From contig CALATR010000937.1 of assembly GCA_937891875.1 (NCBI GenBank), positions 1 through 8,437 of the forward strand: a DNA stretch of 8,437 nt, in the 5' to 3' direction. A model generated the notes under the pieces. That model did not search any database. It saw nothing but the letters and a program-made list of their open reading frames with translations, and was not told the origin of the DNA. The stretch's first letter is position 1, and the number at the start of each line of letters is the position of its first letter. Made by a program: the position numbers and the translations under genes. The stretch comes from an uncultured Pseudomonadota bacterium. Lineage in GTDB: Bacteria; Myxococcota_A; UBA796; GCA-2862545. Shown here in pieces: positions 1 through 6,141 of this stretch.

Positions 1-18
1 CCGGCGAGGGTGGATCAT
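1..18 (-). CDS. 5' end of next operon gene (partial)
   Basis: An ATG on the minus strand overlaps the TGA of the 637-residue propeller-like protein in an ATGA arrangement. Only six codons lie in the window (M-I-H-P-R-R), running off the left edge. The overlap is the same kind as between the two preceding genes, so translational coupling is likely. A weak purine patch (GGA) lies about nine bases upstream. Nothing in six residues tells the function. By analogy with MoxR-vWA-propeller cassettes, a vWA protein or another beta-propeller-associated component would be expected here; that is inference from context only. Confidence 0.5.
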
Positions 19-1928
19 CGCAGCCGGTCCGGCAGGGGGATCTTGTAGAGCACAGCGCCGTCCTCGACGTCGACAACGACCAGTCGACCCAGGGTGTCGA
101 TGCCGGTGAGGTGACCGTGGCGGGGCCGGATGGCGTGGCTCAGGAGCGGCGCGTCCAAGGTCAGGATCGCCGCGTTCCGAGGGCCTTCCGCCCCGAACAG
201 GGTCTTGCGGTCGTGGCCGAGCACCGCGACCTGCAGCCGGGCCTTGTACATGCCCACCACCTCGCCGCTGAAGCCGGTGGCCCGGGGCTCCAGGGACGGC
301 ACCAGGGTGGGGGCGGCGTGGGGCTGACGCTCGCCGTCCCGACCGTGCAGCAGCCAGGCGTCCTCGGTGCCCACGGCGATCGCGAGCTCTCCGGGGCGGC
401 GGGCGTCGGTCCGGGCGAGCACGCGGTCTGCCGCGCCGGGCATCGATCCGAGGACGCGCCACGCCTGGTCAGCCATGGTGACGATCGGGCCATCGTGGGG
501 ATCCTCGAACGGCAGCAGGGACTCGTCGCTGCCCGGGGCGTCGGGGGCGAGGGGCCGGTGGAGCCACTCGATCAGGCGTGCGTCGGAGCCTGAGCGCTGC
601 AGGAAGAAGGCGCGAGGGGGCTCCTGGCCACGGTCGGACGTGCGGAACGCCAGGGCGGCCTCGGAGAGATCGTGGAGCAACCTGTGGGATCGGCCGTTCA
701 GCAGGTCGAGCAGCCACAGGGTGCCTGCTGCGTCGCGCAGCACCGCCGCCGCCCGCGGAGCCCGCTCTGCCGACCCGGTCCGCCTCCCGCGAACCGCGCC
801 GAGGTCGCGGGGAGAGGAGAGCAGCCACAGGGAGGTGACGCCGTCCAGCTCGATGCCATCGGGGACCGGCAGGGTCGGGGGCGTGCCGCGCCAGGCCCCC
901 TTGCGCCCGCCCGCCCACGCGATCTCCAGCACCGAGCCCCGCCGCACGAGGGCGACCGGATGCTGCCGCACCCAGCTGATGGCGAGCACGGGTCCGGAGA
1001 ACTCGTGGGTCTGCCACTGCAGCTCGCCGCGGAGCAGGGCGTCGGCCCGGATCCAGACCACCCGCCGGCCGTTGATCAGGAAGAGCCGGGAGCCCATTCG
1101 CGACCAGCGCAGGCGGATCTCGTCGAGGGCGGCCAGGCTGGGCGCAGCGGATGGCGCCAGCGGGTCCTGGAGCAGCTGCAGGGTGACCGCGGGGCTCGGG
1201 GTCGGCAGGCGCAGGCGGACCGGCACGTCGCCGAGCAGCTCGACGTCGAACACGTCGTCGTCCAGCGCCTCCACGGTGGACAGGGCCTGGTGCCCCGCCC
1301 GACGCGCGGCCGCGGCCAGGGTAGGGCCGCCGAGTCCCCAGATCCGGTCCAGCTCGGGCTCGTGGTCGAGGGCCTCGAGGACGTCGGTCAGGTCGTCCGC
1401 GCTGGGCTGGCGGACCGTGCGCTGGTTCAGCCACGGCACCAGGCTGGCCATGCCGACAAGCGGGGCGTAGACGAGCTCATCGCCCGCGCGCCACACGATG
1501 GTCGGCTGGCCGTCCGCGTGGCGGATGCGGTCGGCGAGCACCAGCGCAGCGGCGGCGAGGACCAGTCGGACCGCGCCCAGGGACTCCGGGCCGGTGCCCA
1601 GCCACAGGATGCCGCGCCAGCCGCCTTGCGGACGGGTGCGGGCGAGGTGGAGGAAGGGCAGCTCGCCGTCGGCCGCGCGGCGGATGAACTCGTCGGGGGC
1701 GGCATCGACGAGGGCCCACGCGCTGGCCAGGAGCTGGTCCCACGAGCCCCGTCCGCTCACCCCGTCGATGCCGTCGGGGTCGCCGAGGCCGGTCAGCTGG
1801 GGGGCGGGGATCGGGCCCAGGGCGGAGGCCAGCCGCGGCAGGTACGGACCGAGCACCTCCGCGACCTCGGGGTGCAGGGTCGCGAGCAGCGGTCGCCACG
1901 GCGACAGGCTCGGGGGCAGGGCCGTCAC
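15..1928 (-). CDS. vWA-like/beta-propeller-like protein of a MoxR ternary cassette (bpX-type)
   Basis: This 637-residue protein carries no catalytic motif that I recognise. Residues 57-95 (GRGSWDQLL, then PDEFIRRAADGELPFL) and 106-135 (GILWLGTGPESLG, then RL and a hydrophobic helix) resemble the conserved core I associate with the bpX/vWA-like proteins of MoxR ternary systems. The segment looks like a vWA fold without the DxSxS metal site. From about residue 270 on come repeated short beta-strand pairs with aromatic ends (RLFLINGRRVVWI, VALVRRGSVLEIAW, GTLWLLDLLNG, GELAIAVGTEDAWLLHG, GRLVVVDVEDGAVLY), as in beta-propeller blades. There is no signal peptide or membrane segment, so it is probably cytosolic. 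The GTG start is chosen because it overlaps the upstream TGA (GTGA). The frame is open for 114 more codons upstream, but that stretch is Arg/Pro-rich and is the shadow of the 144-residue gene. The likely role is a scaffold or substrate-recognition partner of the MoxR ATPase. The propeller call is from pattern, not a model search. Confidence 0.75.
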   Translation of the reverse strand: MTALPPSLSPWRPLLATLHPEVAEVLGPYLPRLASALGPIPAPQLTGLGDPDGIDGVSGRGSWDQLLASAWALVDAAPDEFIRRAADGELPFLHLARTRPQGGWRGILWLGTGPESLGAVRLVLAAAALVLADRIRHADGQPTIVWRAGDELVYAPLVGMASLVPWLNQRTVRQPSADDLTDVLEALDHEPELDRIWGLGGPTLAAAARRAGHQALSTVEALDDDVFDVELLGDVPVRLRLPTPSPAVTLQLLQDPLAPSAAPSLAALDEIRLRWSRMGSRLFLINGRRVVWIRADALLRGELQWQTHEFSGPVLAISWVRQHPVALVRRGSVLEIAWAGGRKGAWRGTPPTLPVPDGIELDGVTSLWLLSSPRDLGAVRGRRTGSAERAPRAAAVLRDAAGTLWLLDLLNGRSHRLLHDLSEAALAFRTSDRGQEPPRAFFLQRSGSDARLIEWLHRPLAPDAPGSDESLLPFEDPHDGPIVTMADQAWRVLGSMPGAADRVLARTDARRPGELAIAVGTEDAWLLHGRDGERQPHAAPTLVPSLEPRATGFSGEVVGMYKARLQVAVLGHDRKTLFGAEGPRNAAILTLDAPLLSHAIRPRHGHLTGIDTLGRLVVVDVEDGAVLYKIPLPDRLR

Positions 1929-2359
1929 TCGGCGCCCCAGGCCAGCAGGGGCTCGACGTCGATGTGGCCGATGTGGGCGAGGGAGATGATCCGGCCGAGA
2001 TCGGGGAGCACGGCGAAGGGGGGATCCTTGCCTGGGCAGGCGCGGGCGATCGCGGAGGCCACCAGATCGACCGGCAGCGTGGGGCGGAGGCGGGTCGGCA
2101 GGATCAAGCTCGGAGCAGCAGGATCGCGGCCCAGCCACGTGGCGCCGTCGACCCAGGGCAGGGCGTCGCTCATGAGCAGCAGGCCGTCGTCGAACGCCAG
2201 CCCGCGCCAGCGGGGCAGGCGCTTGTCGCGGGACCAGGCGGCTACGGGGATGGCGGGTCGGGGCACCCACACGGCGGCCGGGGTGAGCGGCTCGGGTCGG
2301 GGTTCCCAGTCCACCCGGAACGTCGTCGTACCCGGGGTCGTCGGCTCCTCGCGGAGCAT
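1925..2359 (-). CDS. 144-residue conserved-looking protein between MoxR and propeller-like protein
   Basis: I do not firmly recognise this family. The protein is small, soluble and rich in Pro and Trp. It has a central segment WLGRDPAAPSLILPT at residues 76-90 followed by LRPTLPVDLV (91-100), and an amphipathic C-terminus containing ISLAHIGHIDVEPLLAW (125-141). The start ATG shares its A with the stop of moxR (TGATG) and is preceded by GGAG five bases upstream, so the start is well supported. The stop overlaps the next gene by four bases (GTGA). Its place in a coupled MoxR to propeller-like operon makes it a likely small accessory component of the ternary system, comparable to the small bpX-numbered domains, but I cannot say which. 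It has no cysteine pairs suggesting metal binding and no transmembrane segment. The frame is open upstream inside moxR, but that part is Arg/Pro-rich shadow. Confidence 0.72.
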   Translation of the reverse strand: MLREEPTTPGTTTFRVDWEPRPEPLTPAAVWVPRPAIPVAAWSRDKRLPRWRGLAFDDGLLLMSDALPWVDGATWLGRDPAAPSLILPTRLRPTLPVDLVASAIARACPGKDPPFAVLPDLGRIISLAHIGHIDVEPLLAWGAE

Positions 2360-3462
2360 CAGCGCTCCAGCGCCGCGACCAGGCGTGGGCGGAGCGCGTC
2401 CAGGCTCTCGGGCAGCGCGTCGGGGTCGAACCCGGCGTCGATCTCGCGCAGCACGCCTTCGATCGACAGCACGTCCCCGTCCTCGGCCAGCAGGGCCTCC
2501 CCCGCGCGAGCGAGGCGGGCGGCGCGGGCGACCGGTCCGGCGGCGGCGTCCTCGGCGGCGGCGGCGAGGGCCTCGTTTTCCGAGCTCGCCAGGAGCTCCC
2601 GCAGGGCCTCCTTTGCCAGCGCCTGTCCCTCGGCGTCGGGCACCGCGTAGACGATCGGCCAGAGATCTGCCTCGTTCGGGCACTCTCGGCCAGCCAGGAC
2701 CGCGGCCGCGGCGACCAGCTTCTGCAGCTTCACGACCCGGCGGTCGGACAGGCGCACGCCCTGGGCGCGCAGGGTGCGGACCACGCCGGCGAGGGAGCGG
2801 CGCACCGGGGCGAGATCGGCGCGGCGGGCGGCGGTGGCGAGGGCGTCCACGTCGGACAGGGACGCGGTGCGCGGGTTCGCCGGGGTGCCGGACCAGCCGG
2901 CCTCGAGCAGCGCCTCCAGGTCGGGATCGAGCACCGGGGTCACGAACACGCGCAGCAGGAAGCGGTCGGCGAAGGCGGACAGTGCCGGATCTGCCGGCAG
3001 GGCGTTGGACGCGCCCACGCACACCCGCAGCGGCGAGCGCACCAGCGTGCTGCCCCGGCGGTAGACCCGGTCCTGGAGCAGGCCGAGCAGCGTGTTCAGG
3101 ATCGCGGTGCTGCCGAGGAAGACCTCGTCCAGGAAGGCGACGTCGGCCTCGGGGAGCATGCCCTCGGTGCGCGCCTCGACCACGCCGTCGCGCAGGCGCT
3201 TGAGGTCGACCGGGCCGAAGATCTCCCCGGGCTCGGTGAAGCGACCCAGGAGGTACTCGAAGAAGTTGCCGCCGAGGCCGGTGGCGACCCTGCGGACGGC
3301 CTCGGACTTGGCGGTGCCCGGCGGACCGATGACGAGCAGGTGCTCCCCGGCGACGGCGGACAGGGCGATGAGCTGGACCAGGACGTCGCGCTCGACCAGG
3401 CCGCGAGAGGCGTCGGCGAGGGCGTCACGGAGGCGGGCAGCGGGGGCGTCGAGTTCGGACAT
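2359..3462 (-). CDS. MoxR-family AAA+ ATPase, RavA-like
   Basis: This 367-residue AAA+ ATPase has all core motifs: Walker A GPPGTAKS (46-53), the MoxR signature LLGRFTEPGEIFGPVDL (71-87), Walker B VAFLDEVF (108-115), sensor 1 asparagine in GASNALP (N153), an arginine finger region FADRF (164-168) and a lid-domain LSDRR (238-242) resembling the sensor 2 motif. The FGPVDLKRL stretch after the GRF motif points to the RavA branch of MoxR rather than the MoxR proper branch. Proteins of this family form hexameric rings and act as chaperone-like remodelers, usually with a vWA partner binding metal through a MIDAS site. About 165 residues beyond the lid are alpha-helical and Ala/Glu-rich (VAAAAVLAGRECPNEADLWPIVYAV is typical of RavA). 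The ATG start leaves 61 bases to the upstream GNAT stop; no strong Shine-Dalgarno is visible. The next gene begins inside its stop codon. The family call is secure; the substrate is unknown. Confidence 0.95.
   Translation of the reverse strand: MSELDAPAARLRDALADASRGLVERDVLVQLIALSAVAGEHLLVIGPPGTAKSEAVRRVATGLGGNFFEYLLGRFTEPGEIFGPVDLKRLRDGVVEARTEGMLPEADVAFLDEVFLGSTAILNTLLGLLQDRVYRRGSTLVRSPLRVCVGASNALPADPALSAFADRFLLRVFVTPVLDPDLEALLEAGWSGTPANPRTASLSDVDALATAARRADLAPVRRSLAGVVRTLRAQGVRLSDRRVVKLQKLVAAAAVLAGRECPNEADLWPIVYAVPDAEGQALAKEALRELLASSENEALAAAAEDAAAGPVARAARLARAGEALLAEDGDVLSIEGVLREIDAGFDPDALPESLDALRPRLVAALER
2365..2368 (-). promoter_or_regulatory. Ribosome binding site of the 144-residue gene
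   Basis: GGAG on the minus strand lies within the last codons of moxR, five bases before the ATG that overlaps the moxR stop. It decides the start of this small gene and supports coupled translation. Confidence 0.55.
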
Positions 3463-3523
3463 GGCGGGGGGCTAACGCCGTGGGAGCGGGCGTCGTGCGC
3501 GAGTTCAGCGGGGGTCGGCAGCG

Positions 3524-4126
3524 CTACACGCGGCGGGTCAGACGCAGGATGGTCGGCCCCCGAGGGAGGCTCCAGGTCAGCTCATCCTGAAAGCCGTCGC
3601 TGCGGTACAGGGCGACGGCACCGGCGTTGTCGGCGACCACCTCGACGAGGATCCGCGCGCAAGCATGGCTGTGGGCGTGTCGGGTCGCCTCGGCCAGGAG
3701 CATGCGGGCGAGGCCCCGGCGGCGGTGGGAGGGGCGCACCCCGAGGCTCGACAGGTACCAGGCGCCGGCGGGCAGGGCGGGGCGGGCGTCACGCTGGGTC
3801 TGCAGGCGGCGGTGGAAGCGCTGGAGGATGGGCAGGCGCGCGAGACCCTCGAGGGGCACCAGATGGGCGGACTCGTCGCGGGTCCACGCGCCCGCCTCGC
3901 CGCCCAGCAGGAGGGCGACGACCGCACCCCCGTCCTCGATGACCGTCGAGTTGTCGGGGCCGATCGGGTGTCCCGGCAGGTCCCAGCAGCGCTGCAGCAG
4001 GCCGTGGGCCAGGGCAGGACCGCCGTCCTGGGTCGACCAGGCCAGCAGGGTGCCGCCGGCCTCCTGGATGAGGGGCACGGCTGCGGGGCCATCGTCGGGA
4101 CGGGCCGCTCGCGGCAGGGGGATCAG
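3524..4126 (-). CDS. GNAT-family N-acetyltransferase
   Basis: This is an acetyl-CoA-dependent acyltransferase of the GNAT fold, about 200 residues. The acetyl-CoA binding motif A is clear at residues 128-144 (LGVRPSHRRRGLARMLL; the R-R-G-L-A loop binds the pyrophosphate). Motif B follows at 166-179 (DNAGAVALYRSDGF), with a final beta strand TILRLTRRV. The N-terminal strand and helix IPLPRAARPDDGPAAVPLIQEAG fit the usual GNAT beta1-alpha1, so those residues should be part of the protein. No ATG, GTG or TTG precedes them after the upstream gene. The best start is CTG at 4126, overlapping the TGA of the FHA gene (CTGA) and preceded by GAGGA six bases upstream. A GTG at 4078 is the conventional alternative (184 residues) but would cut the first strand. 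Residues 75-120 form a longer than usual linker. The substrate (amine, antibiotic or protein N-terminus) cannot be told. The gene sits between the FHA regulator and moxR on the same strand. Confidence 0.85.
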   Translation of the reverse strand: MIPLPRAARPDDGPAAVPLIQEAGGTLLAWSTQDGGPALAHGLLQRCWDLPGHPIGPDNSTVIEDGGAVVALLLGGEAGAWTRDESAHLVPLEGLARLPILQRFHRRLQTQRDARPALPAGAWYLSSLGVRPSHRRRGLARMLLAEATRHAHSHACARILVEVVADNAGAVALYRSDGFQDELTWSLPRGPTILRLTRRV

Positions 4127-5019
4127 GTCCGATCCTCGAACGTGTCGCCTGGATAGCGCACGATCTCGATGTTGCCGGTGCCGTCGCTGCGAACCAGGTC
4201 GTCGCGGATGTCGGCGTCCCGCAGCTTGGCCCGCAGGCGCGCCAGGTTCACGTCCCACTTGCGGCGCAGCTGGGTCGGATCGGCTCCGTCGTTCCAGACC
4301 TCGCGGGCGACGATGTCCCAGGCGACGGGCCCGTCGAACACGACCAGCTCGGACAGGATGCGGGCCGAGATCCCGGACAGCACCAGGGGCGCGCCGCCCT
4401 CGCGGGTGACGTGCACGGTGTCGAAGTGGGCGACCACGCGCAGGGGGTGGTGAAACGCGCCGCGGGCCCGGGTCGCGTCGGCGCCGGCATCGGAGAAACG
4501 CACGGCGACCGCCGAGAACTTGCGGTCGTTGACCTCGAAGGTGTCCCCGGGCTCGAGGGTGCGGGCCTCCCCGCCGAGGCGCAGTCGCCAGCCCGCGCCG
4601 GTGGTCCAGAGCTGGGCTGGGGCTGCGGCGTCGAAGCCCGGAGTCAGGCGGGGCGCGGGGTGGGTCCACAGGGAGCAGCTGGTGGTCAGGATCCGCCGGG
4701 GCAGGCCGTCGCCCTCGAGGGCGAGCACCTCGTCGGGCAGGGCGAGATCGCGGACGGTGAGCGGCAGGTCGGGCGCCACGTAGACGACCACGCCGGGGCG
4801 CAGGGAGACGGAGGTCTGGGGGCGTCCGTCCACGGCGAAGCGGCCGCGCAGGGCGAGCAGGTGCAGCTCGGAGCCGCGCAGGCTGATCATGGCGTGAGCC
4901 TCGGAGATCCGGCCGTCGTCCAGGTGGAGGGCGGCGGTCCAGAGTCGACCGATGAGGTCGCCGTGGCCGAGCTCGTGGATGGAACCGTCGGGCAGCTGCA
5001 GGGAGACGGTGGGGCGCAT
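4123..5019 (-). CDS. FHA domain protein with C-terminal PhoB-type winged helix
   Basis: This 298-residue protein pairs a phosphothreonine-binding module with a likely DNA-binding module. The FHA core is at residues 17-90: IGR (23-25) and SEAH (39-42, the SxxH motif) are present. The later conserved N-G turn appears as VDGR (63-66), with Asp in place of Asn. A second beta-rich stretch at 141-175 (WRLRLGG, LEPGDTFEV) resembles the late strands of another FHA-like fold. Residues 212-291 (LVLSGISARILSELV, VAREVW, QLRRKWDVNLARLRAKL, then GNIEIVRYPGD) match the order of a winged-helix Trans_reg_C domain: first helix, VW loop, recognition helix, wing. No signal peptide or membrane segment is visible. 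The inferred role is a transcription regulator that reads a Thr-phosphorylated partner; the kinase is not in the window. The ATG start leaves 36 bases to the upstream stop, without an obvious Shine-Dalgarno. The stop overlaps the acetyltransferase start. Confidence 0.85.
   Translation of the reverse strand: MRPTVSLQLPDGSIHELGHGDLIGRLWTAALHLDDGRISEAHAMISLRGSELHLLALRGRFAVDGRPQTSVSLRPGVVVYVAPDLPLTVRDLALPDEVLALEGDGLPRRILTTSCSLWTHPAPRLTPGFDAAAPAQLWTTGAGWRLRLGGEARTLEPGDTFEVNDRKFSAVAVRFSDAGADATRARGAFHHPLRVVAHFDTVHVTREGGAPLVLSGISARILSELVVFDGPVAWDIVAREVWNDGADPTQLRRKWDVNLARLRAKLRDADIRDDLVRSDGTGNIEIVRYPGDTFEDRT
4133..4137 (-). promoter_or_regulatory. Ribosome binding site for a CTG start of the acetyltransferase
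   Basis: GAGGA on the minus strand ends six bases before the CTG that overlaps the FHA gene stop. It is the only good Shine-Dalgarno near the N-terminus demanded by the GNAT fold, and is the main argument for the non-standard start. Confidence 0.45.
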
Positions 5020-5055
5020 GGCGGCAGGGTAGCGCGGGGGTGGGCCGACCGGGAG

Positions 5056-6141
5056 TCAGTCCGCGGAAGGCGCGCGCACGGCGGCGAGCACGAGCAGGAA
5101 CAGGGGCACCTCGATCCAGGCGTGCACCGCGGCGAAGGCTCCGTAGAACGCGCGGCCGAAGCGGAAGTCGACCAGGAAGACTGCGGTGATGACGATCGAG
5201 ATCGCGACGATGCCGACCCAGGTCCACGCGGGGGTGCGCAGGCGACCGGCGGGCCCGGAGAGGGAGGGTAGAACCAGCAGGATCATCACGTAGTGGGTGC
5301 ACTGGGCGAACACGATCGCCGAGAAGATGTGCTGGGCGGCGGGCAATCCGGTGATGATGTCGGGCAGGTAGGCGCGCAGGTTCGCGGTCAGGGTGCCGGC
5401 GTCGAGCAGGCTCCACTCGGGTGCGCCCAGTCCGAGTGCGGTCGCGAGCTCCCAGGGCAGGCCGGTGGCGATGAGCCCGGGAACGACCAGGAAGACGAGC
5501 GCGCAGGCCGCGAGCACGAGGCTCCGGTCGGCGCGACGGGAGGCCTCCAGCACGAACGGCACCGGCGTCCAGTTGTGCAGCACGGCGATGGCGAGCAGGG
5601 CCCAGATGGGTGCGAAGAGCAGCCCCAGGACGAGGCCGGTGGTGAGCAGCAGGCCGGTCGCGATGGAGAGCAGCCCCCCGCGCGCCCAGGCCGGGGCGAC
5701 CGCGAGCACGAGGGCCGCGGCGAGACCGAGCTCGACCACGCGCCCGATGGACGGGTCGAGCAGGTCGAAGAGCATCGCGAGCCGTCCGGCGCAGATGGCG
5801 GCGAGCAGCACGGCGACCGGCACCAGCCACAGGCCGACCCAGCCGGCGAAGCGGTGGCGGATGTAGCGCATCTCCTGGACCACGTGGGGCAGGCCGAAGA
5901 CCGCGAGGGTGGTGGCGTAGGTCGCCAGGGGCGCGACCACCGCGGACACGGCGGCGAGGGCGAGCAGGCTGACCACAGCGACCCGGGGCACGCCGGCCAG
6001 GTGGAGGGCCGGCGGGCGGACGAGGGGAGCGGTGCGGGTCAGGGTGGGTGCGATGGGGGGTATCCTAGGATCGGTCGGAGCGCGGCGCCTTGCCCTCCGG
6101 GGCTCGATTGCGGGAAGATGGGCCATCAGGGGGGATTTCAT
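5056..6141 (-). CDS. Polytopic integral membrane protein with histidines in or near membrane segments
   Basis: I do not recognise a named family. The protein has up to about ten hydrophobic segments from residue 53 to the C-terminus, so it sits in the inner membrane. Histidines lie at or beside several of them: H86 in FGLPHVVQEMRYIRHRF, H189 in AVLHNWTPVPF, H271 in AAQHIF, H283 in FAQCTHYVMILLVLP and H340 in HAWIEVPLFLL. This recalls integral membrane metalloenzymes; the LPH motif is faintly like Brp/Blh carotene dioxygenases, but the GxxHGxxD signature is not present. The start is uncertain. The ATG at 6141 lies inside the CATG shared with a plus-strand start. A second ATG is at 6126, and the first 30 residues are Arg/Pro-rich with lower GC3. 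A GTG at residue 51 would begin just before the first membrane segment. The gene lies 36 bases upstream of the FHA gene on the same strand and may be co-transcribed. Confidence 0.75.
   Translation of the reverse strand: MKSPLMAHLPAIEPRRARRRAPTDPRIPPIAPTLTRTAPLVRPPALHLAGVPRVAVVSLLALAAVSAVVAPLATYATTLAVFGLPHVVQEMRYIRHRFAGWVGLWLVPVAVLLAAICAGRLAMLFDLLDPSIGRVVELGLAAALVLAVAPAWARGGLLSIATGLLLTTGLVLGLLFAPIWALLAIAVLHNWTPVPFVLEASRRADRSLVLAACALVFLVVPGLIATGLPWELATALGLGAPEWSLLDAGTLTANLRAYLPDIITGLPAAQHIFSAIVFAQCTHYVMILLVLPSLSGPAGRLRTPAWTWVGIVAISIVITAVFLVDFRFGRAFYGAFAAVHAWIEVPLFLLVLAAVRAPSAD
6062..6071. promoter_or_regulatory. 10-base perfect palindrome, possible operator or promoter element
   Basis: ATCCTAGGAT is a perfect inverted repeat in an unusually AT-containing spot of an otherwise GC-rich window, near the divergent starts of the membrane protein and the broken lipoprotein gene. 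On the minus strand TAGGAT could serve as a -10 box if the membrane protein starts at the downstream GTG (residue 51). I see no convincing -35 partner, and a 10-base palindrome can arise by chance, so this is a weak call. Confidence 0.2.
6128..6135 (+). promoter_or_regulatory. Strong Shine-Dalgarno of the plus-strand lipoprotein gene
   Basis: The purine run AGGGGGGA ends four bases before the ATG at 6140. Together with the signal-peptide-like reading frame after it, this supports a real plus-strand start here rather than an upstream one. Confidence 0.45.

Noticed and set aside
1929..2270. N-terminal extension of the 637-residue protein
   Set aside because: Arg/Pro/His-rich translation that merely shadows the 144-residue gene; the GTG in the GTGA overlap is a better start.
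672..3203. Long plus-strand open frame of 843 codons
   Set aside because: It is rich in Gln/Gly then Arg/Pro low-complexity residues, has no domains, and lies opposite the well-supported moxR and downstream genes; a GC-rich antisense shadow.
3463..3523. Possible terminator or promoter between the acetyltransferase and moxR
   Set aside because: The 61 bases show no stable hairpin with a T-run and no recognisable -35/-10 pair.
5020..5055. Possible promoter for the FHA gene (TACCCT on the minus strand)
   Set aside because: The gap is only 36 bases and I see no -35 partner; the match is too weak to report.
4127..5830. N-terminal extension of the acetyltransferase frame
   Set aside because: Open frame but Arg/Pro-rich and antiparallel to no known fold; it shadows the FHA and membrane protein genes.
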